64,000 nt of DNA from Mucilaginibacter mali (GCF_013283875.1 NZ_CP054139.1:2232001-2296000); one strand, 5' to 3'; counted from the stretch's first letter, positions 50,819-60,530 are shown. Numbers and translations are program-made. The notes: generated by a model from the letters alone, not told the origin.

Positions 50819-50854
50819 ATGCGAAAGCCGGTCAAAATTGAGCGGCTTTCGCAT
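50819..50854. terminator. 12-bp stem hairpin between convergent genes
   Basis: ATGCGAAAGCCG (50819-50830) pairs exactly with CGGCTTTCGCAT (50843-50854). There is no T-run directly after it. An outer pair TAGATTCAAGA/TCTTGAATCTA (50795-50805 and 50882-50892) encloses it, so it may be a repeat element serving as a transcript end. Confidence 0.6.
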
Positions 50855-50902
50855 TCCAGTCCTGATTCCTGACTCTTCAAGTCTTGAATCTAAACTCCTG
50901 GG

Positions 50903-51190
50903 CTACTTACCCATCGCTTCCTGCTCCTTCAGCGCGGCAACATTGTTACTGCTGCTAAATTTGTCGGTTTTAACGGCGAAGTCTTCTAAGATACCGGCAA
51001 TGGTATCCAAATTATCCGATACACGCTGATGCATATCGGGCAGATCTTTTTCCAGGCGCCTATCGCCCAGGTCAATATTATCAACCTCTATCTTTGTTAG
51101 TTTTTGTATGATGGCCTGCTGGCTGTTTTTCAGATCCTCTAACTCGTGGACTATCTTTTCCATCAGGGCAAACTTCTTCAAAGTATCCAT
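50903..51190 (-). CDS. Small helical/coiled-coil hypothetical protein
   Basis: A 95-aa protein with heptad-like leucines through most of its length (KKFALMEKIVHELEDLKNSQ, IIQKLTKIEVDNIDLGDRRL, LDTIAGILEDF) and no signal or membrane segment. I do not recognise the family. I take the ATG at 51190, since upstream in-frame codons would add a hydrophobic stretch unlike the rest. Confidence 0.6.
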   Translation of the reverse strand: MDTLKKFALMEKIVHELEDLKNSQQAIIQKLTKIEVDNIDLGDRRLEKDLPDMHQRVSDNLDTIAGILEDFAVKTDKFSSSNNVAALKEQEAMGK

Positions 51191-51256
51191 TTTGTTTAAT
51201 AGTTTATGGTGAATTAATAATAGTCCAACAGCCAAAAACAATAATTTGTTTAAAAA

Positions 51257-51288
51257 TTTGGATGTTTGACTACAAACTAATACTTTAG
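51257..51288 (+). promoter_or_regulatory. Candidate promoter of the TPR protein
   Basis: TTTG at 51257-51260 and TACTTTAG at 51281-51288 (one mismatch to TAnnTTTG) have a 20-bp spacer, ending 17 bp before the ATG. Confidence 0.45.
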
Positions 51289-51305
51289 TTAAATATTAAC
51301 TGACT

Positions 51306-52613
51306 ATGAAAACTACCCTACTCACTTTAGTATTTGCCTTATTGTTTTCGGTTACATTTGCACAGCAGGCCACCAGGGCCGACGACGCGCTATTGTTAGA
51401 ATACTACCAGGCCCAGCGCTACCAGGATGCCGCCGATTATCTGAAGAAAACCTTCCCCGAGCCTGTTACCGATATCAAGATTCTGGCTAAACTGGCCTAC
51501 ACCACCAACATGGCCAACAAGCTGCCGGAGGCCCAAGCCTATTATGAGCGTATCTATAATATAGATACCACTAACGAAGGCGCTTTGTTCAGCATAGGTA
51601 ACATTAATTTGAGGCGCGGGAATATGCCGAAGGCTGAAGTTTATTTTAAACGCATCCTTTTGCAGGACACCACTAACTTTTCGGTTTATACCAAGCTGGC
51701 GGCCATCGCGTCGAATAAAAAGGATACTACTGCTACCCTTAGTTACCTGCAAAAAGCCAATAAGCTAAACTTTTTTGATGTAGATGTGGCTGTTGATTTG
51801 AGCACGCTGTACATGGCGCAAAAAAAGTTCGACCTGGCACTGGCGGTATTAAATAAAGCATCAGAGAGTGATCCGGATAATATCTATATCCTGATCAACA
51901 TGGCCACGCTTACTTTTAAGGAGAAAAAATGGCAGGAAACGGTTGATGCCTGCAAAAAACTGATTTCCCTTGACGCCGCCGATGGGCAGGTGATGTATAA
52001 GTTAGGCGTATCGTACTACAATTTAAAAAACTACGCCTGTGGTGCTGAAGTGTTAGCAGGTATGGATGACCGGGATCAGACTGAATTTAGCGATTACTAT
52101 GCTTCGCAGTGTTATAAGGGCTTAAAGGATTATAAATCATCCATAGTTTGGTTAAACAGCGCGTTAAAACAAGGTATAACCGGTAATGCATCAGCTTATT
52201 ACGGTGAGATAGCCGACAATAACGAAAAGATGGATCAAAGCAAGAAGGCGGTACTGGCATATCAAAAAGGCTTACAATTTAGAGAAGACCCGGCTATATA
52301 CACAGCACTTGCTGATCTGTACGCCACCAAATTAAACGATAAGGTAACCGCGGCCAAATACTACAAAATGGCGGTGGCAAGCTATCAGAAAATGATACCG
52401 GATAATGGCAACCCAATGAACATTTATATGCTGGCCAATATATTTGACGCCCAGCTAAAAGATACGGCAAGCGCTATTAAATACTATAAGAAATTTTTAG
52501 ATGCAAAGCCATCAAAGTCGCAGCAAAACTTTATTAATTACACCCAAAGTCGCATCGGGCAGTTGCAAAATAAAACTACCGCTGCATCAAGCGGGCAACA
52601 TACTTCCCAATAA
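51306..52613 (+). CDS. Exported tetratricopeptide-repeat protein
   Basis: A 435-aa protein with a signal peptide (about residues 1-19, TFAQQ) followed by about ten TPR-like helix pairs. Examples are LAYTTNMANKLPEAQAYYERI, NINLRRGNMPKAEVYFKRIL and LADLYATKLNDKVTAAKYYKMA. These usually act as protein scaffolds in the periplasm. The last 38 bp overlap the end of the convergent riboflavin synthase gene. Confidence 0.85.
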   Translation: MKTTLLTLVFALLFSVTFAQQATRADDALLLEYYQAQRYQDAADYLKKTFPEPVTDIKILAKLAYTTNMANKLPEAQAYYERIYNIDTTNEGALFSIGNINLRRGNMPKAEVYFKRILLQDTTNFSVYTKLAAIASNKKDTTATLSYLQKANKLNFFDVDVAVDLSTLYMAQKKFDLALAVLNKASESDPDNIYILINMATLTFKEKKWQETVDACKKLISLDAADGQVMYKLGVSYYNLKNYACGAEVLAGMDDRDQTEFSDYYASQCYKGLKDYKSSIVWLNSALKQGITGNASAYYGEIADNNEKMDQSKKAVLAYQKGLQFREDPAIYTALADLYATKLNDKVTAAKYYKMAVASYQKMIPDNGNPMNIYMLANIFDAQLKDTASAIKYYKKFLDAKPSKSQQNFINYTQSRIGQLQNKTTAASSGQHTSQ

Positions 52614-53160
52614 TATCAAACTCCAGGTTCACGGTATCGCCAACGCAAACGTTCTGCAAATTGGTATGCTCGAAGGTGTAAGGGATAATGGCTACCGAAA
52701 AGCTGTTATCCCTTGAGTTTACCACCGTCAGGCTGATACCGTTCACGCATATCGAGCCTTTCTCAACCGTTACATTGCCTTTAGCAGCATCATACGCAAA
52801 GGTATATTCCCAACTACCATCCAATTCTTTAAAGCCAACGCATTCCGCGGTTTGATCCACATGGCCTTGTACGATGTGCCCATCTAACCGGGCATTCATT
52901 TGCATGCAGCGCTCCAGGTTTACCAAATCGCCCATTTTAAAATGGCCGATATTAGTTTTATTCAGCGTTTCTTCAATTGCGGTTACGGTATGGCCGCCAT
53001 CGGCAATGGCTACTACGGTAAGGCAAACACCGTTGTGGGCTACAGATTGATCGATCTTTAATTCGTGTGATATAGTCGACGATACGGTAATATGCAGATT
53101 GCCCTGATCTTGCTTCAGATCGGTTACATGGCCTAAGGTTTCAATTATTCCGGTAAACAT
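52576..53160 (-). CDS. ribE: Riboflavin synthase, alpha chain
   Basis: A 194-aa enzyme that dismutates two 6,7-dimethyl-8-ribityllumazine molecules to riboflavin. It has the family start MFTGIIETLG and two lumazine-binding repeats (VAHNGVCLTVVAI in the first, ICVNGISLTVVNS in the second). It ends with DIIGKYVARLM. No other rib gene is adjacent. Its 3' end overlaps the TPR gene by 38 bp tail to tail. Confidence 0.95.
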   Translation of the reverse strand: MFTGIIETLGHVTDLKQDQGNLHITVSSTISHELKIDQSVAHNGVCLTVVAIADGGHTVTAIEETLNKTNIGHFKMGDLVNLERCMQMNARLDGHIVQGHVDQTAECVGFKELDGSWEYTFAYDAAKGNVTVEKGSICVNGISLTVVNSRDNSFSVAIIPYTFEHTNLQNVCVGDTVNLEFDIIGKYVARLMQR

Positions 53161-53225
53161 AGGGCGAAGTTAGATATTAGCGGTAAGAGATTAGTGATTA
53201 GATTGTAAAATGATAGATTTACAAA

Positions 53226-53693
53226 ATGGCAAAGCAAAGCGCGGGCATATTAGCTTACCGGGTAAATGATGATGTTTTAGAAGTTTTCCTCGTACATCCA
53301 GGCGGCCCATTTTGGAAAAATAAGGATGCCGGGGCATGGTCTATTCCCAAAGGCGAGTTTAATGATAATGAAGAACCGCTTTCCGCTGCCCGTCGCGAAT
53401 TTGAAGAAGAAACCGGTCAAAGCATTGCTGGCGATTTTATTGAGCTGAAGCCCGTCAAACTCAAAAGCGGCAAAACGGTTTATGCCTGGGCTGTAGCCGC
53501 TGAGGTTGACGAAAATAGTATCCAAAGCAATACATTTGAACTGGAATGGCCGCCCAGATCGGGTAAGATGATACAGGTGCCGGAGATCGATCAGGCCGGA
53601 TGGTTTGATGTGCCGGCGGCAATGGAAAAGATAAATCCGGCGCAGATGGCCCTGATAGATGAACTCGCGAAATTGCTGAAAGCGAATAGCTAA
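53226..53693 (+). CDS. NUDIX hydrolase
   Basis: A 155-aa NUDIX protein with a complete box, GEFNDNEEPLSAARREFEEE followed by TG, matching Gx5Ex7REUxEExGU. It begins SAGILAYRVND and has WSIPKGEF before the box, as in Ap4A-hydrolase-like and NTP-pyrophosphohydrolase members. The exact substrate is unknown. The upstream gap contains the GATTAG word pattern also seen near purC. Confidence 0.92.
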   Translation: MAKQSAGILAYRVNDDVLEVFLVHPGGPFWKNKDAGAWSIPKGEFNDNEEPLSAARREFEEETGQSIAGDFIELKPVKLKSGKTVYAWAVAAEVDENSIQSNTFELEWPPRSGKMIQVPEIDQAGWFDVPAAMEKINPAQMALIDELAKLLKANS

Positions 53694-53756
53694 AATATTT
53701 TTCATAATCACTGCAACATTTTGATTCTATAAAGCATTTTGTAAAAAACTATTATC

Positions 53757-54995
53757 ATGAAAAAGCTGGCCTTATTATGTGTTTTCTGCGTGGCAGTTGG
53801 TACAACTTATGCTCAACAGCAGCAACCAACCGATGAATTTGGGATCTTCAACGCCAAAGTTGAGGCTGAACGATATGCCGCAAGTCAGAAGCAGGATTAT
53901 ACAACTGCCGACAAGGTTTTATTAAGCTGGATAGATAAATACGACAACTCACCGGACGCGGTAAAACTGAAATATAAGGGCTACCGGGGAAACATCTACT
54001 ATAACCTGGCCTGTTACGAATCATTATTAGGCCATAAGGAGAACGCGCTAACCGCCTTTGAAAAATGCCAGGCCTTGGGCTATAACGATTACGCCCACAC
54101 CATAACCGATACCGACCTGAACAACCTGCACCAGGAAAAAAGATACCTCACCGTTGTACAAGCCATGCGCGAAAAAGGCGATATGGGCTATGTATTGCAA
54201 AAATCAGGAGCTTATAAAAAGGAAAAAGCAGCCAACGCGCCGGCATTCAGCTATCAATCAGCCAACACGCCCGAACTGGTTAAATTGAAGAATACCTTCA
54301 ATTTAGATTCGGTTGCGGGTAATAAGGATGAGATCAGCAAGTTTAAAAACCTGCTATACTGGGCGCATAACCAGGTAAAGCATGATGGTAGTTCCAGCAA
54401 CCCGCTGTCAAGAAACGCTATCGACCTGATCGCCGTTTGTAAGAAAGAGAACCGTGGTGTTAACTGCCGAATGATGGCCACCATTTTGCGCGATGCCTAC
54501 CAGGCAGAGGGTTTTCAAACCCGCGTAGTTACCTGTATGCCAAAGGATACGTTGGATAACGATTGCCATGTAATTACCGTGGTATGGTCTAAAACGCTGA
54601 ACAAATGGCTTTGGATGGATCCAACTTTTAACGCTTACGTTACCGATACCAAAGGCAACCTGCTGAACATTGAGGAAGTTCGTGAGCGCCTGGTTCGCTC
54701 AGGCACTAAGGAATTGGTTTTAAACGATGATGCCAATTGGAACAATCAAAACAAGCAAACCAAAGATTACTACCTGGGCTACTACATGTCTAAAAACCTT
54801 TACTGGCTGCAATGCGCTGCAAAAAGCGAGTGGGATATCGAAACCGCAAAAACCGGGAAGGCCCCTATTCAATATATTAACCTGTATCCGGGCAGTTTTA
54901 CCACGCTGCATATTTCGGGCGGCTCGGTAAAGGAATCGAACAGGTTTGCAACTACTAACCCAACTTATTTCTGGCAAAAGCCGGCAGCGCTATAA
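53757..54995 (+). CDS. Exported transglutaminase-like protein
   Basis: A 412-aa protein with a signal peptide (about residues 1-19). A TPR-like helical N-terminal region (about 30-130, IYYNLACYESLLGHKENALTAF-type) is followed by a transglutaminase-like core with a Cys-237 / His-271 / Asp-288 triad (RGVNCRMM, DNDCHVITVVW, LWMDPTFN). Bacterial members are mostly proteases or of unknown role. Its stop codon is directly adjacent to the stop of the convergent biotin carboxylase gene (TAATTA). Confidence 0.85.
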   Translation: MKKLALLCVFCVAVGTTYAQQQQPTDEFGIFNAKVEAERYAASQKQDYTTADKVLLSWIDKYDNSPDAVKLKYKGYRGNIYYNLACYESLLGHKENALTAFEKCQALGYNDYAHTITDTDLNNLHQEKRYLTVVQAMREKGDMGYVLQKSGAYKKEKAANAPAFSYQSANTPELVKLKNTFNLDSVAGNKDEISKFKNLLYWAHNQVKHDGSSSNPLSRNAIDLIAVCKKENRGVNCRMMATILRDAYQAEGFQTRVVTCMPKDTLDNDCHVITVVWSKTLNKWLWMDPTFNAYVTDTKGNLLNIEEVRERLVRSGTKELVLNDDANWNNQNKQTKDYYLGYYMSKNLYWLQCAAKSEWDIETAKTGKAPIQYINLYPGSFTTLHISGGSVKESNRFATTNPTYFWQKPAAL

Positions 54996-56480
54996 TTAGT
55001 AGCTGCGGCGGTTTTTCACCCAGTTTGATGTCTCGGCAACAGCTGCTGGTGCGGCCTTAACGCCTTGTTTGGTATTGAGTAATTGCTCCATTACCAGCGC
55101 GGCGATGAAAGCTTCATTAATATCCTCGGTTTGCAGCATTTCAGGTGCGAAGTACTTTTTTACAAAGTGGGTATCAAACTGGCCGCATGTAAAAGCCGGG
55201 TGCTGCATTACAAACTTACCGAAGCCTAAGGTGGTGGTGATACCGGTTATGGTATACTCATCAATCGCCCTGATCATGCGCTCGATAGCCTCTGTACGGT
55301 CTTTACCGTAGGTGATCAGTTTGGCTATCATCGGATCGTAATAGATGGGGATCTCCATACCTTGTTCAAAGCCGTCGTCCACCCTAACGCCCGGACCTTT
55401 GGGGGTAACGTAGGTTTGCAGCGTACCGATATCCGGCAGGAAATTATTAGCCGGGTCTTCGGCGTAAACACGCAGTTCAACCGCGTGACCGATGATATTC
55501 AGATCTTCCTGCTTAAAGCTGATGGCCTCTCCCCTCGCAATCCTGATCTGCTCTTTTACCAGGTCTATGCCGGTTATCAGTTCGGTTACGGGGTGTTCTA
55601 CCTGCAGGCGGGTGTTCATCTCCAGGAAGTAGAAGTTTAGCTGCTCATCCAGGATAAACTCCACGGTGCCCGCGCCGGTATAGTTAACCGATCGGGCCAC
55701 ATCCACAGCGCATTTTCCCATTTGTTGGCGTATCTCCGGTGTCAGTACCGATGACGGCGCCTCCTCTATTACCTTTTGATGGCGGCGCTGTACCGAGCAT
55801 TCTCTTTCAAATAAGTGTACGATGTTATCATGCGTATCACCTAAAACCTGTATCTCGATGTGGCGTGGCGAGGACACATATCTTTCAATAAACACGGAGC
55901 CATCGCCAAAGGCCGATGTAGCTTCTGATACGGCCAGTTGCATTTGCTCTTCAAAATCGGCGGCTTGCTCTACTATGCGCATGCCTTTGCCGCCACCACC
56001 TGCGGCGGCTTTAATTAATATAGGGAAACCCACCTCTACCGCGCGCTTTTTAGCTTCGGCTACATTGGTAATGGCCTCCTCGGTGCCGGGCACCATGGGG
56101 ATATTATACTTTAACGCGGCTGCTTTGGCTGATAGCTTATTACCCATTACCTCCATCGCCTCGGGCGATGGGCCGATCAATATCAATCCCGATTCTCTGA
56201 CCAGGCGGGCGAACACCGGGTTTTCTGAAAGGAAGCCATAGCCGGGATGAATAGCTTCGGCGCCGGTTTGGCGGCAGGCATCGATGATCTTTTGCCCTAC
56301 CAGGTAGCTTTGATTACTGGGCGCTTCACCTATAAAAACGGCCTCATCGGCATAGCGCACATGCAGGGCATCCCTGTCGGCGGCCGAGTATACGGCTACG
56401 GTTTTTATCCCCATTTCGCGCGCGGAGCGCATTACCCTTAAAGCTATTTCGCCACGGTTGGCAACCAGTATTTTTTTCAT
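54996..56480 (-). CDS. accC: Acyl-CoA carboxylase, biotin carboxylase subunit
   Basis: A 494-aa ATP-grasp enzyme that carboxylates biotin on its carrier protein. Family marks are ILVANRGEIALRVMR, HPGYGFLSEN, the glycine-rich loop KAAAGGGGKGM, ECSVQRRHQKVIEEAPS and MNTRLQVEHPVTE. The extra 45 residues beyond E. coli AccC resemble subunits of propionyl/acetyl-CoA carboxylases. No biotin carrier or carboxyltransferase gene is adjacent. I chose the ATG at 56480, where the conserved N terminus begins. A TAACTTTG box lies 10 bp upstream, so the mRNA may have a very short leader. The 267-bp gap behind it (56481-56747) shows nothing else. Confidence 0.92.
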   Translation of the reverse strand: MKKILVANRGEIALRVMRSAREMGIKTVAVYSAADRDALHVRYADEAVFIGEAPSNQSYLVGQKIIDACRQTGAEAIHPGYGFLSENPVFARLVRESGLILIGPSPEAMEVMGNKLSAKAAALKYNIPMVPGTEEAITNVAEAKKRAVEVGFPILIKAAAGGGGKGMRIVEQAADFEEQMQLAVSEATSAFGDGSVFIERYVSSPRHIEIQVLGDTHDNIVHLFERECSVQRRHQKVIEEAPSSVLTPEIRQQMGKCAVDVARSVNYTGAGTVEFILDEQLNFYFLEMNTRLQVEHPVTELITGIDLVKEQIRIARGEAISFKQEDLNIIGHAVELRVYAEDPANNFLPDIGTLQTYVTPKGPGVRVDDGFEQGMEIPIYYDPMIAKLITYGKDRTEAIERMIRAIDEYTITGITTTLGFGKFVMQHPAFTCGQFDTHFVKKYFAPEMLQTEDINEAFIAALVMEQLLNTKQGVKAAPAAVAETSNWVKNRRSY

Positions 56481-56747
56481 GCTAAGCATCAAAGTTAGTA
56501 GAAATGGTGGTATCACCTCATATTATTTAATTAAAATACGGAGTGAATCGTGGTGCTTTTGAGTGGTTTTAGGCTGTTTTATTGCCCGTTTTAGAAAAAG
56601 TAAAATGCAGGATAGTATAATAACTGTCAACATAGATTCATCAAGCCGATAATATCAGCCCTTATAAATCAACCATGACAAGATAATAATTCGCGATAAC
56701 ATTGTTGGTGACGTAGGTGTGCCCTTTTCATACGCTATTAAATATTT

Positions 56748-57116
56748 TTATTTTTTCACCACTACTACCCTATACCCATCCGGATCGGTATAAGTTGATC
56801 CATTTACTTTCCAATATGGATTCTTAGCCGTGACTTCTGCCACACCCTCATCCTTAAACCTCTCAGCCAATCGCCGATAATCCTCTGCCGTATCCGGGTA
56901 AAACACCAGCAGGTCGTCTTCATCGGACTGATGTACAGGAGCTTCATCGGTAGCGGTAAACTCAAGGTGCCAGTCGGCCCCGGGCAAGCCCAGGAAAACG
57001 CCATCGTAGCCATCATGCCCGGTAAAACTGCCCAATACTTGCATACTTAACAAGCGTGTATAAAAATCGGTCAGCAACTGCAAATTGGCGGTGTGGCGGG
57101 CTACTCTTAATTTCAT
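56748..57116 (-). CDS. VOC-family (glyoxalase/bleomycin-resistance fold) protein
   Basis: A 122-aa protein with the beta-alpha-beta-beta-beta repeats of the VOC fold (LRVARHTANLQLLTDFYTRLL at the start, WKVNGSTYTDPDGYRVVVVKK at the end). A single-repeat protein would form a dimer with metal sites from His and Glu residues (HLEF). Function cannot be assigned; antibiotic binding, glyoxalase and isomerase roles all occur. Confidence 0.85.
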   Translation of the reverse strand: MKLRVARHTANLQLLTDFYTRLLSMQVLGSFTGHDGYDGVFLGLPGADWHLEFTATDEAPVHQSDEDDLLVFYPDTAEDYRRLAERFKDEGVAEVTAKNPYWKVNGSTYTDPDGYRVVVVKK

Positions 57117-57216
57117 AATGGTAAAAATCTGTTTTTTTAATCAGAACATAAATTAACTGTAACATAATTGTTGTACTTTCATCTAACCATCAAAATCAAA
57201 ATAACTGACCCCACAC

Positions 57217-58116
57217 ATGTTAAGCATCCGCAATATTGTGAAGCAATACGCCGGTCACCGCGCGTTAAGCGATGTAAGTTTAGAGGTAGAGGCCGGGCAG
57301 ATCTTCGGGCTTTTAGGGCCCAATGGCGCCGGTAAAACCTCCCTTATCCGTATCATTAACCAAATAACCGCCCCCGATAGCGGCGAGATCTATTTCAACG
57401 GCGAAAAGCTGAACCAAAGCCATATCGAGCGCATTGGCTACATGCCCGAGGAACGCGGCCTTTACAAAAAGATGGAGATCGGCGAACAGATGATCTACCT
57501 GGCCCGTTTGAAAGGCCTTAGCCGTGCCGAAGCGCAAAAGCGCCTGAAATACTGGTTCGAAAAGCTGAAGATAGAGGCCTGGTGGAATAAAAAAGTGGAA
57601 GAACTATCCAAAGGGATGCAGCAAAAAGCACAATTTGTGGCCACCATTTTGCACGAGCCGGAACTGATCATCCTTGACGAACCTTTTAGCGGCTTCGACC
57701 CGGTAAATGCCGAGGAAATTAAGGAAGAGATAATAGAATTAAACAAGCGGGGCTCTACCATCCTGTTCAGTACCCACCGTATGGAATCGGTAGAGGAAAT
57801 GTGCAGCGCGATAGCTTTGATCAATAAATCAAAAAAGATATTGGACGGCAAGGTGCGCGATATCCGCAACTCGTACCGTAACGATACGTACCTTATTGAA
57901 TATACTGGCGATAAATTGGTATTAGACGGCAGCCAGCCATTTGAGGTATTACACGAAGCTGTTAACTACGATAGCCACACTATCCGCGTGCAGTTAAACG
58001 GCAAAACATCAAACGATGTATTACAGTACCTGATCCCTAAGGTGCAGATAAATATGCTCAAGGAAGTAATACCAAGCATGAATGAAGTATTTATTATGAA
58101 CGTAAACCAAAAATAA
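57217..58116 (+). CDS. ABC transporter ATP-binding protein (NatA-like)
   Basis: A 299-aa ATPase with Walker A GPNGAGKTS, signature LSKGMQQK, Walker B LIILDEPFSGFD and the His switch in FSTHRMES. The C-terminal extension (about 225-299) is DUF4162-like, as in NatA and drug/sodium exporters. The membrane partner starts 5 bp downstream. Confidence 0.92.
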   Translation: MLSIRNIVKQYAGHRALSDVSLEVEAGQIFGLLGPNGAGKTSLIRIINQITAPDSGEIYFNGEKLNQSHIERIGYMPEERGLYKKMEIGEQMIYLARLKGLSRAEAQKRLKYWFEKLKIEAWWNKKVEELSKGMQQKAQFVATILHEPELIILDEPFSGFDPVNAEEIKEEIIELNKRGSTILFSTHRMESVEEMCSAIALINKSKKILDGKVRDIRNSYRNDTYLIEYTGDKLVLDGSQPFEVLHEAVNYDSHTIRVQLNGKTSNDVLQYLIPKVQINMLKEVIPSMNEVFIMNVNQK

Positions 58117-58121
58117 AAGCC

Positions 58122-59432
58122 ATGAATAAAGTTTTCCTCATTATACAGCGTGAATACATGGTGCGGGTAAAAAAGAAATCTTTTTTACTGATGACCTTTT
58201 TGGTGCCCGGACTTATCCTGATCATGTATGCCGTAATAGGTGTATTACTGGTGAATAAAAGCGGGCAGGAACTGTCGGTTGTAAACGTAATTGATAAAAG
58301 CGGAGTTTTTAAGGGCAAATTTAAAGACACCAAACAGGTTAAATTTGTAACCGGCGAACAGGATATTGTTAAAGCCAAAGCCGAATTAAAAGATCACAAT
58401 ACCTTTTACGTGCTCGACATTGCTGCCGATTATACCAAAAAAGACGCAGTGCAGGTATACGCTGCAAAAACGCCCGGCCTGGAACCATCTAACCAGATAG
58501 AAAATCAGATGAACGATATAGCCACAAACGATCAGATGGTTAAAGCGGGCATCGACACTGCCAGCCTGCACAAAATACGGAGCAACATAGATGTAAACAC
58601 CAAACAATTAACCGAAACCGGCGAGAAGGACGCGGGCGTAGGCGCGGCATTAGCCATGAGTATTGCCGGGGCCATATTGGTTTACATTTCGCTGTTTATT
58701 TACGGCGCGCAGGTAATGCGTGGTGTGCTTGAAGAAAAAACCAGCCGCATTATTGAAGTGGTGGTATCATCTGTAAAGCCTTTCCAATTAATGATGGGGA
58801 AAATTATAGGTGTTGGCATGGTTGGCCTTACCCAATTTATGTTGTGGATCATACTTTCGGCAGGAGTTAGTGTTGTTGCCACCGGGGTGATCTTTAAAAA
58901 TAAGGTTCCTGCACAAACCGAAATACACGGGAAAAAGATAGTTGCACCACAATCAACAGTGCCACAAAGCCCCGTGGTTAAATTCTTTTCGGGTATTGAT
59001 AGCAGCAACGTTGTAAAAGAACTGGGAGGTTTTATCTTTTACTTCCTCACCGGGTATTTATTGTACAGCGCCTTGTTCGCGGCGGTTGGTTCGGCGGTTG
59101 ATAGCGAAACGGAAACGCAGCAATTTATGTTTCCCATCACGCTCCCCCTGCTATTTACCTATATACTTTCGGTAAGTTATTTATTCCAGGCGCCAAATAG
59201 CACCCTGGCCGTATGGCTTTCGATGATACCATTTACCGCGCCGGTAGTAATGATGGTGCGCATGCCCTTCGATCCACCGGCCTGGCAAATTGCGCTGTCG
59301 GCTTTTATGATGATCGTAGGCTTCCTGTTCACTACTTGGGTGGCAGCACGTATTTACCGTGTAGGTATCCTGATGTATGGTAAAAAAACAAGCTATAAGG
59401 AACTGGCAAAATGGTTCTTTTATAAAGAGTAA
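58122..59432 (+). CDS. ABC-2 type transporter permease (NatB-like)
   Basis: A 436-aa permease. The first helix is at about 18-45, followed by a large periplasmic domain (about 50-170). Then come the block of five or so helices (about 175-425) with the ABC-2 signature VLEEKTSRIIEVVVSSVKP. It pairs with the upstream ATPase 5 bp away and is expected to export Na+, a drug or a lipid. Confidence 0.9.
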   Translation: MNKVFLIIQREYMVRVKKKSFLLMTFLVPGLILIMYAVIGVLLVNKSGQELSVVNVIDKSGVFKGKFKDTKQVKFVTGEQDIVKAKAELKDHNTFYVLDIAADYTKKDAVQVYAAKTPGLEPSNQIENQMNDIATNDQMVKAGIDTASLHKIRSNIDVNTKQLTETGEKDAGVGAALAMSIAGAILVYISLFIYGAQVMRGVLEEKTSRIIEVVVSSVKPFQLMMGKIIGVGMVGLTQFMLWIILSAGVSVVATGVIFKNKVPAQTEIHGKKIVAPQSTVPQSPVVKFFSGIDSSNVVKELGGFIFYFLTGYLLYSALFAAVGSAVDSETETQQFMFPITLPLLFTYILSVSYLFQAPNSTLAVWLSMIPFTAPVVMMVRMPFDPPAWQIALSAFMMIVGFLFTTWVAARIYRVGILMYGKKTSYKELAKWFFYKE

Positions 59433-59445
59433 TACACACTTCTAA

Positions 59446-59511
59446 ATCTCCCCGAAGGGGGAGGCTTAAAAAACTTCCCAAACCCTTCCCCTCGGGGAGG
59501 GTTTGGGAGAT
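59446..59511. repeat. Short foldback element after the ABC operon
   Basis: CCCAAACCCTTCCCC (59477-59491) pairs with GGGGAGGGTTTGGG (59494-59507) with a one-base bulge. A second small hairpin CTCCCC-GAA-GGGGGAG (about 59448-59463) and an outer pair ATCTCCC/GGGAGAT (59446-59452 and 59505-59511) are also seen. It sits between the permease stop and the terminator. Confidence 0.7.
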
Positions 59512-59551
59512 ATCAAGACACACCAAACCCAAAACAATATCAACAATTATT

Positions 59552-59589
59552 ATCCCCGCAAATTGTAAAAACATTTGCGGGGATTTTTT
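59552..59589 (+). terminator. Intrinsic terminator of the ABC operon
   Basis: ATCCCCGCAAAT (59552-59563) pairs exactly with ATTTGCGGGGAT (59573-59584), followed by TTTTT. It stands only 14 bp before the ppx ATG, so ppx needs its own start or read-through. Confidence 0.9.
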
Positions 59590-59603
59590 AGTTTTATACC
59601 TGC

Positions 59604-60530
59604 ATGAACAAACCTATAGCCGTAATGGATCTGGGCACCAACACCTTCCACCTGTTGATTGCCGAAAACAACCCCGACGACCCTAAAGAACTTTTACACC
59701 TGTACGAACCGGTGCGCCTGGGCAAAGGCGGCATTAATAAGGGCATTATCCAGCCCGATGCCTTCGAGCGGGGCATTAACACCATGCAGAAGTTTAGGGA
59801 TAATATGGACAGGTTTAATGTGGGACAGGTAAAAGCTATAGCTACATCGGCCCTGCGCAGTACATCAAACGGTAAGGATTTTATAGCAAAGGTAAAACAG
59901 CAAACCGGCATACAAATAGAGGTGATAGATGGCGAACGCGAGGCCGGATACATTTACCGGGGTGTTAAAGCTTCAGGTTGCCTTTCGGGCGATAATAGCC
60001 TCATTATCGATATCGGCGGCGGTAGCGTAGAGTTTATTATCTGTAACGATCATGGCATCAGCTGGAAGCAAAGCTTCGAGATAGGTGCAGCCCGGCTAAT
60101 GGAGCGCTACCACGAGGTAGACCCCATCAGCGCCGAATCGGTAAGCGAGCTGCAGGGGTATCTCGACCAAATACTCGTCCCGCTTTTTGAGGCAGCTAAG
60201 GATGTGCACATCCAAAAACTCATCGGCTCATCAGGCGCTTTCGAAACCTTTGCCGAGGTGATGGAACTGGAAAAAGGTCACCACTTTGATCTGAAAGCCA
60301 TTAAAAGCATGGAGTTGAATACGGAAGAGTTTGAAGAGCTGACCGCCCGGCTCATCTCCTCATCGCATGATGAACGTGCCGCTACCAAAGGCATCATCCC
60401 CTTACGGGTGGATATGATCGTTGTAGCATCGCTGATAACCCGTTATGTGATGGACAGGTTACAGATCTACCAGGTAGCTATGTCGATGTATTCGCTTAAA
60501 GAAGGGGTTTTGGCGGAGTTGCTGGGTTGA
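59604..60530 (+). CDS. ppx: Ppx/GppA-family exopolyphosphatase
   Basis: A 308-aa ASKHA-fold phosphatase. The first phosphate loop is VMDLGTNTFHLLIAE, then ATSALRSTSNGKDF, the catalytic Glu region IDGEREAGYIYRGV and second loop IIDIGGGSVEFII. This is the short two-domain form without the C-terminal HD domain of E. coli Ppx. It degrades polyphosphate or pppGpp. The stop codon abuts the stop of the convergent gene (TGATCA). Confidence 0.92.
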   Translation: MNKPIAVMDLGTNTFHLLIAENNPDDPKELLHLYEPVRLGKGGINKGIIQPDAFERGINTMQKFRDNMDRFNVGQVKAIATSALRSTSNGKDFIAKVKQQTGIQIEVIDGEREAGYIYRGVKASGCLSGDNSLIIDIGGGSVEFIICNDHGISWKQSFEIGAARLMERYHEVDPISAESVSELQGYLDQILVPLFEAAKDVHIQKLIGSSGAFETFAEVMELEKGHHFDLKAIKSMELNTEEFEELTARLISSSHDERAATKGIIPLRVDMIVVASLITRYVMDRLQIYQVAMSMYSLKEGVLAELLG

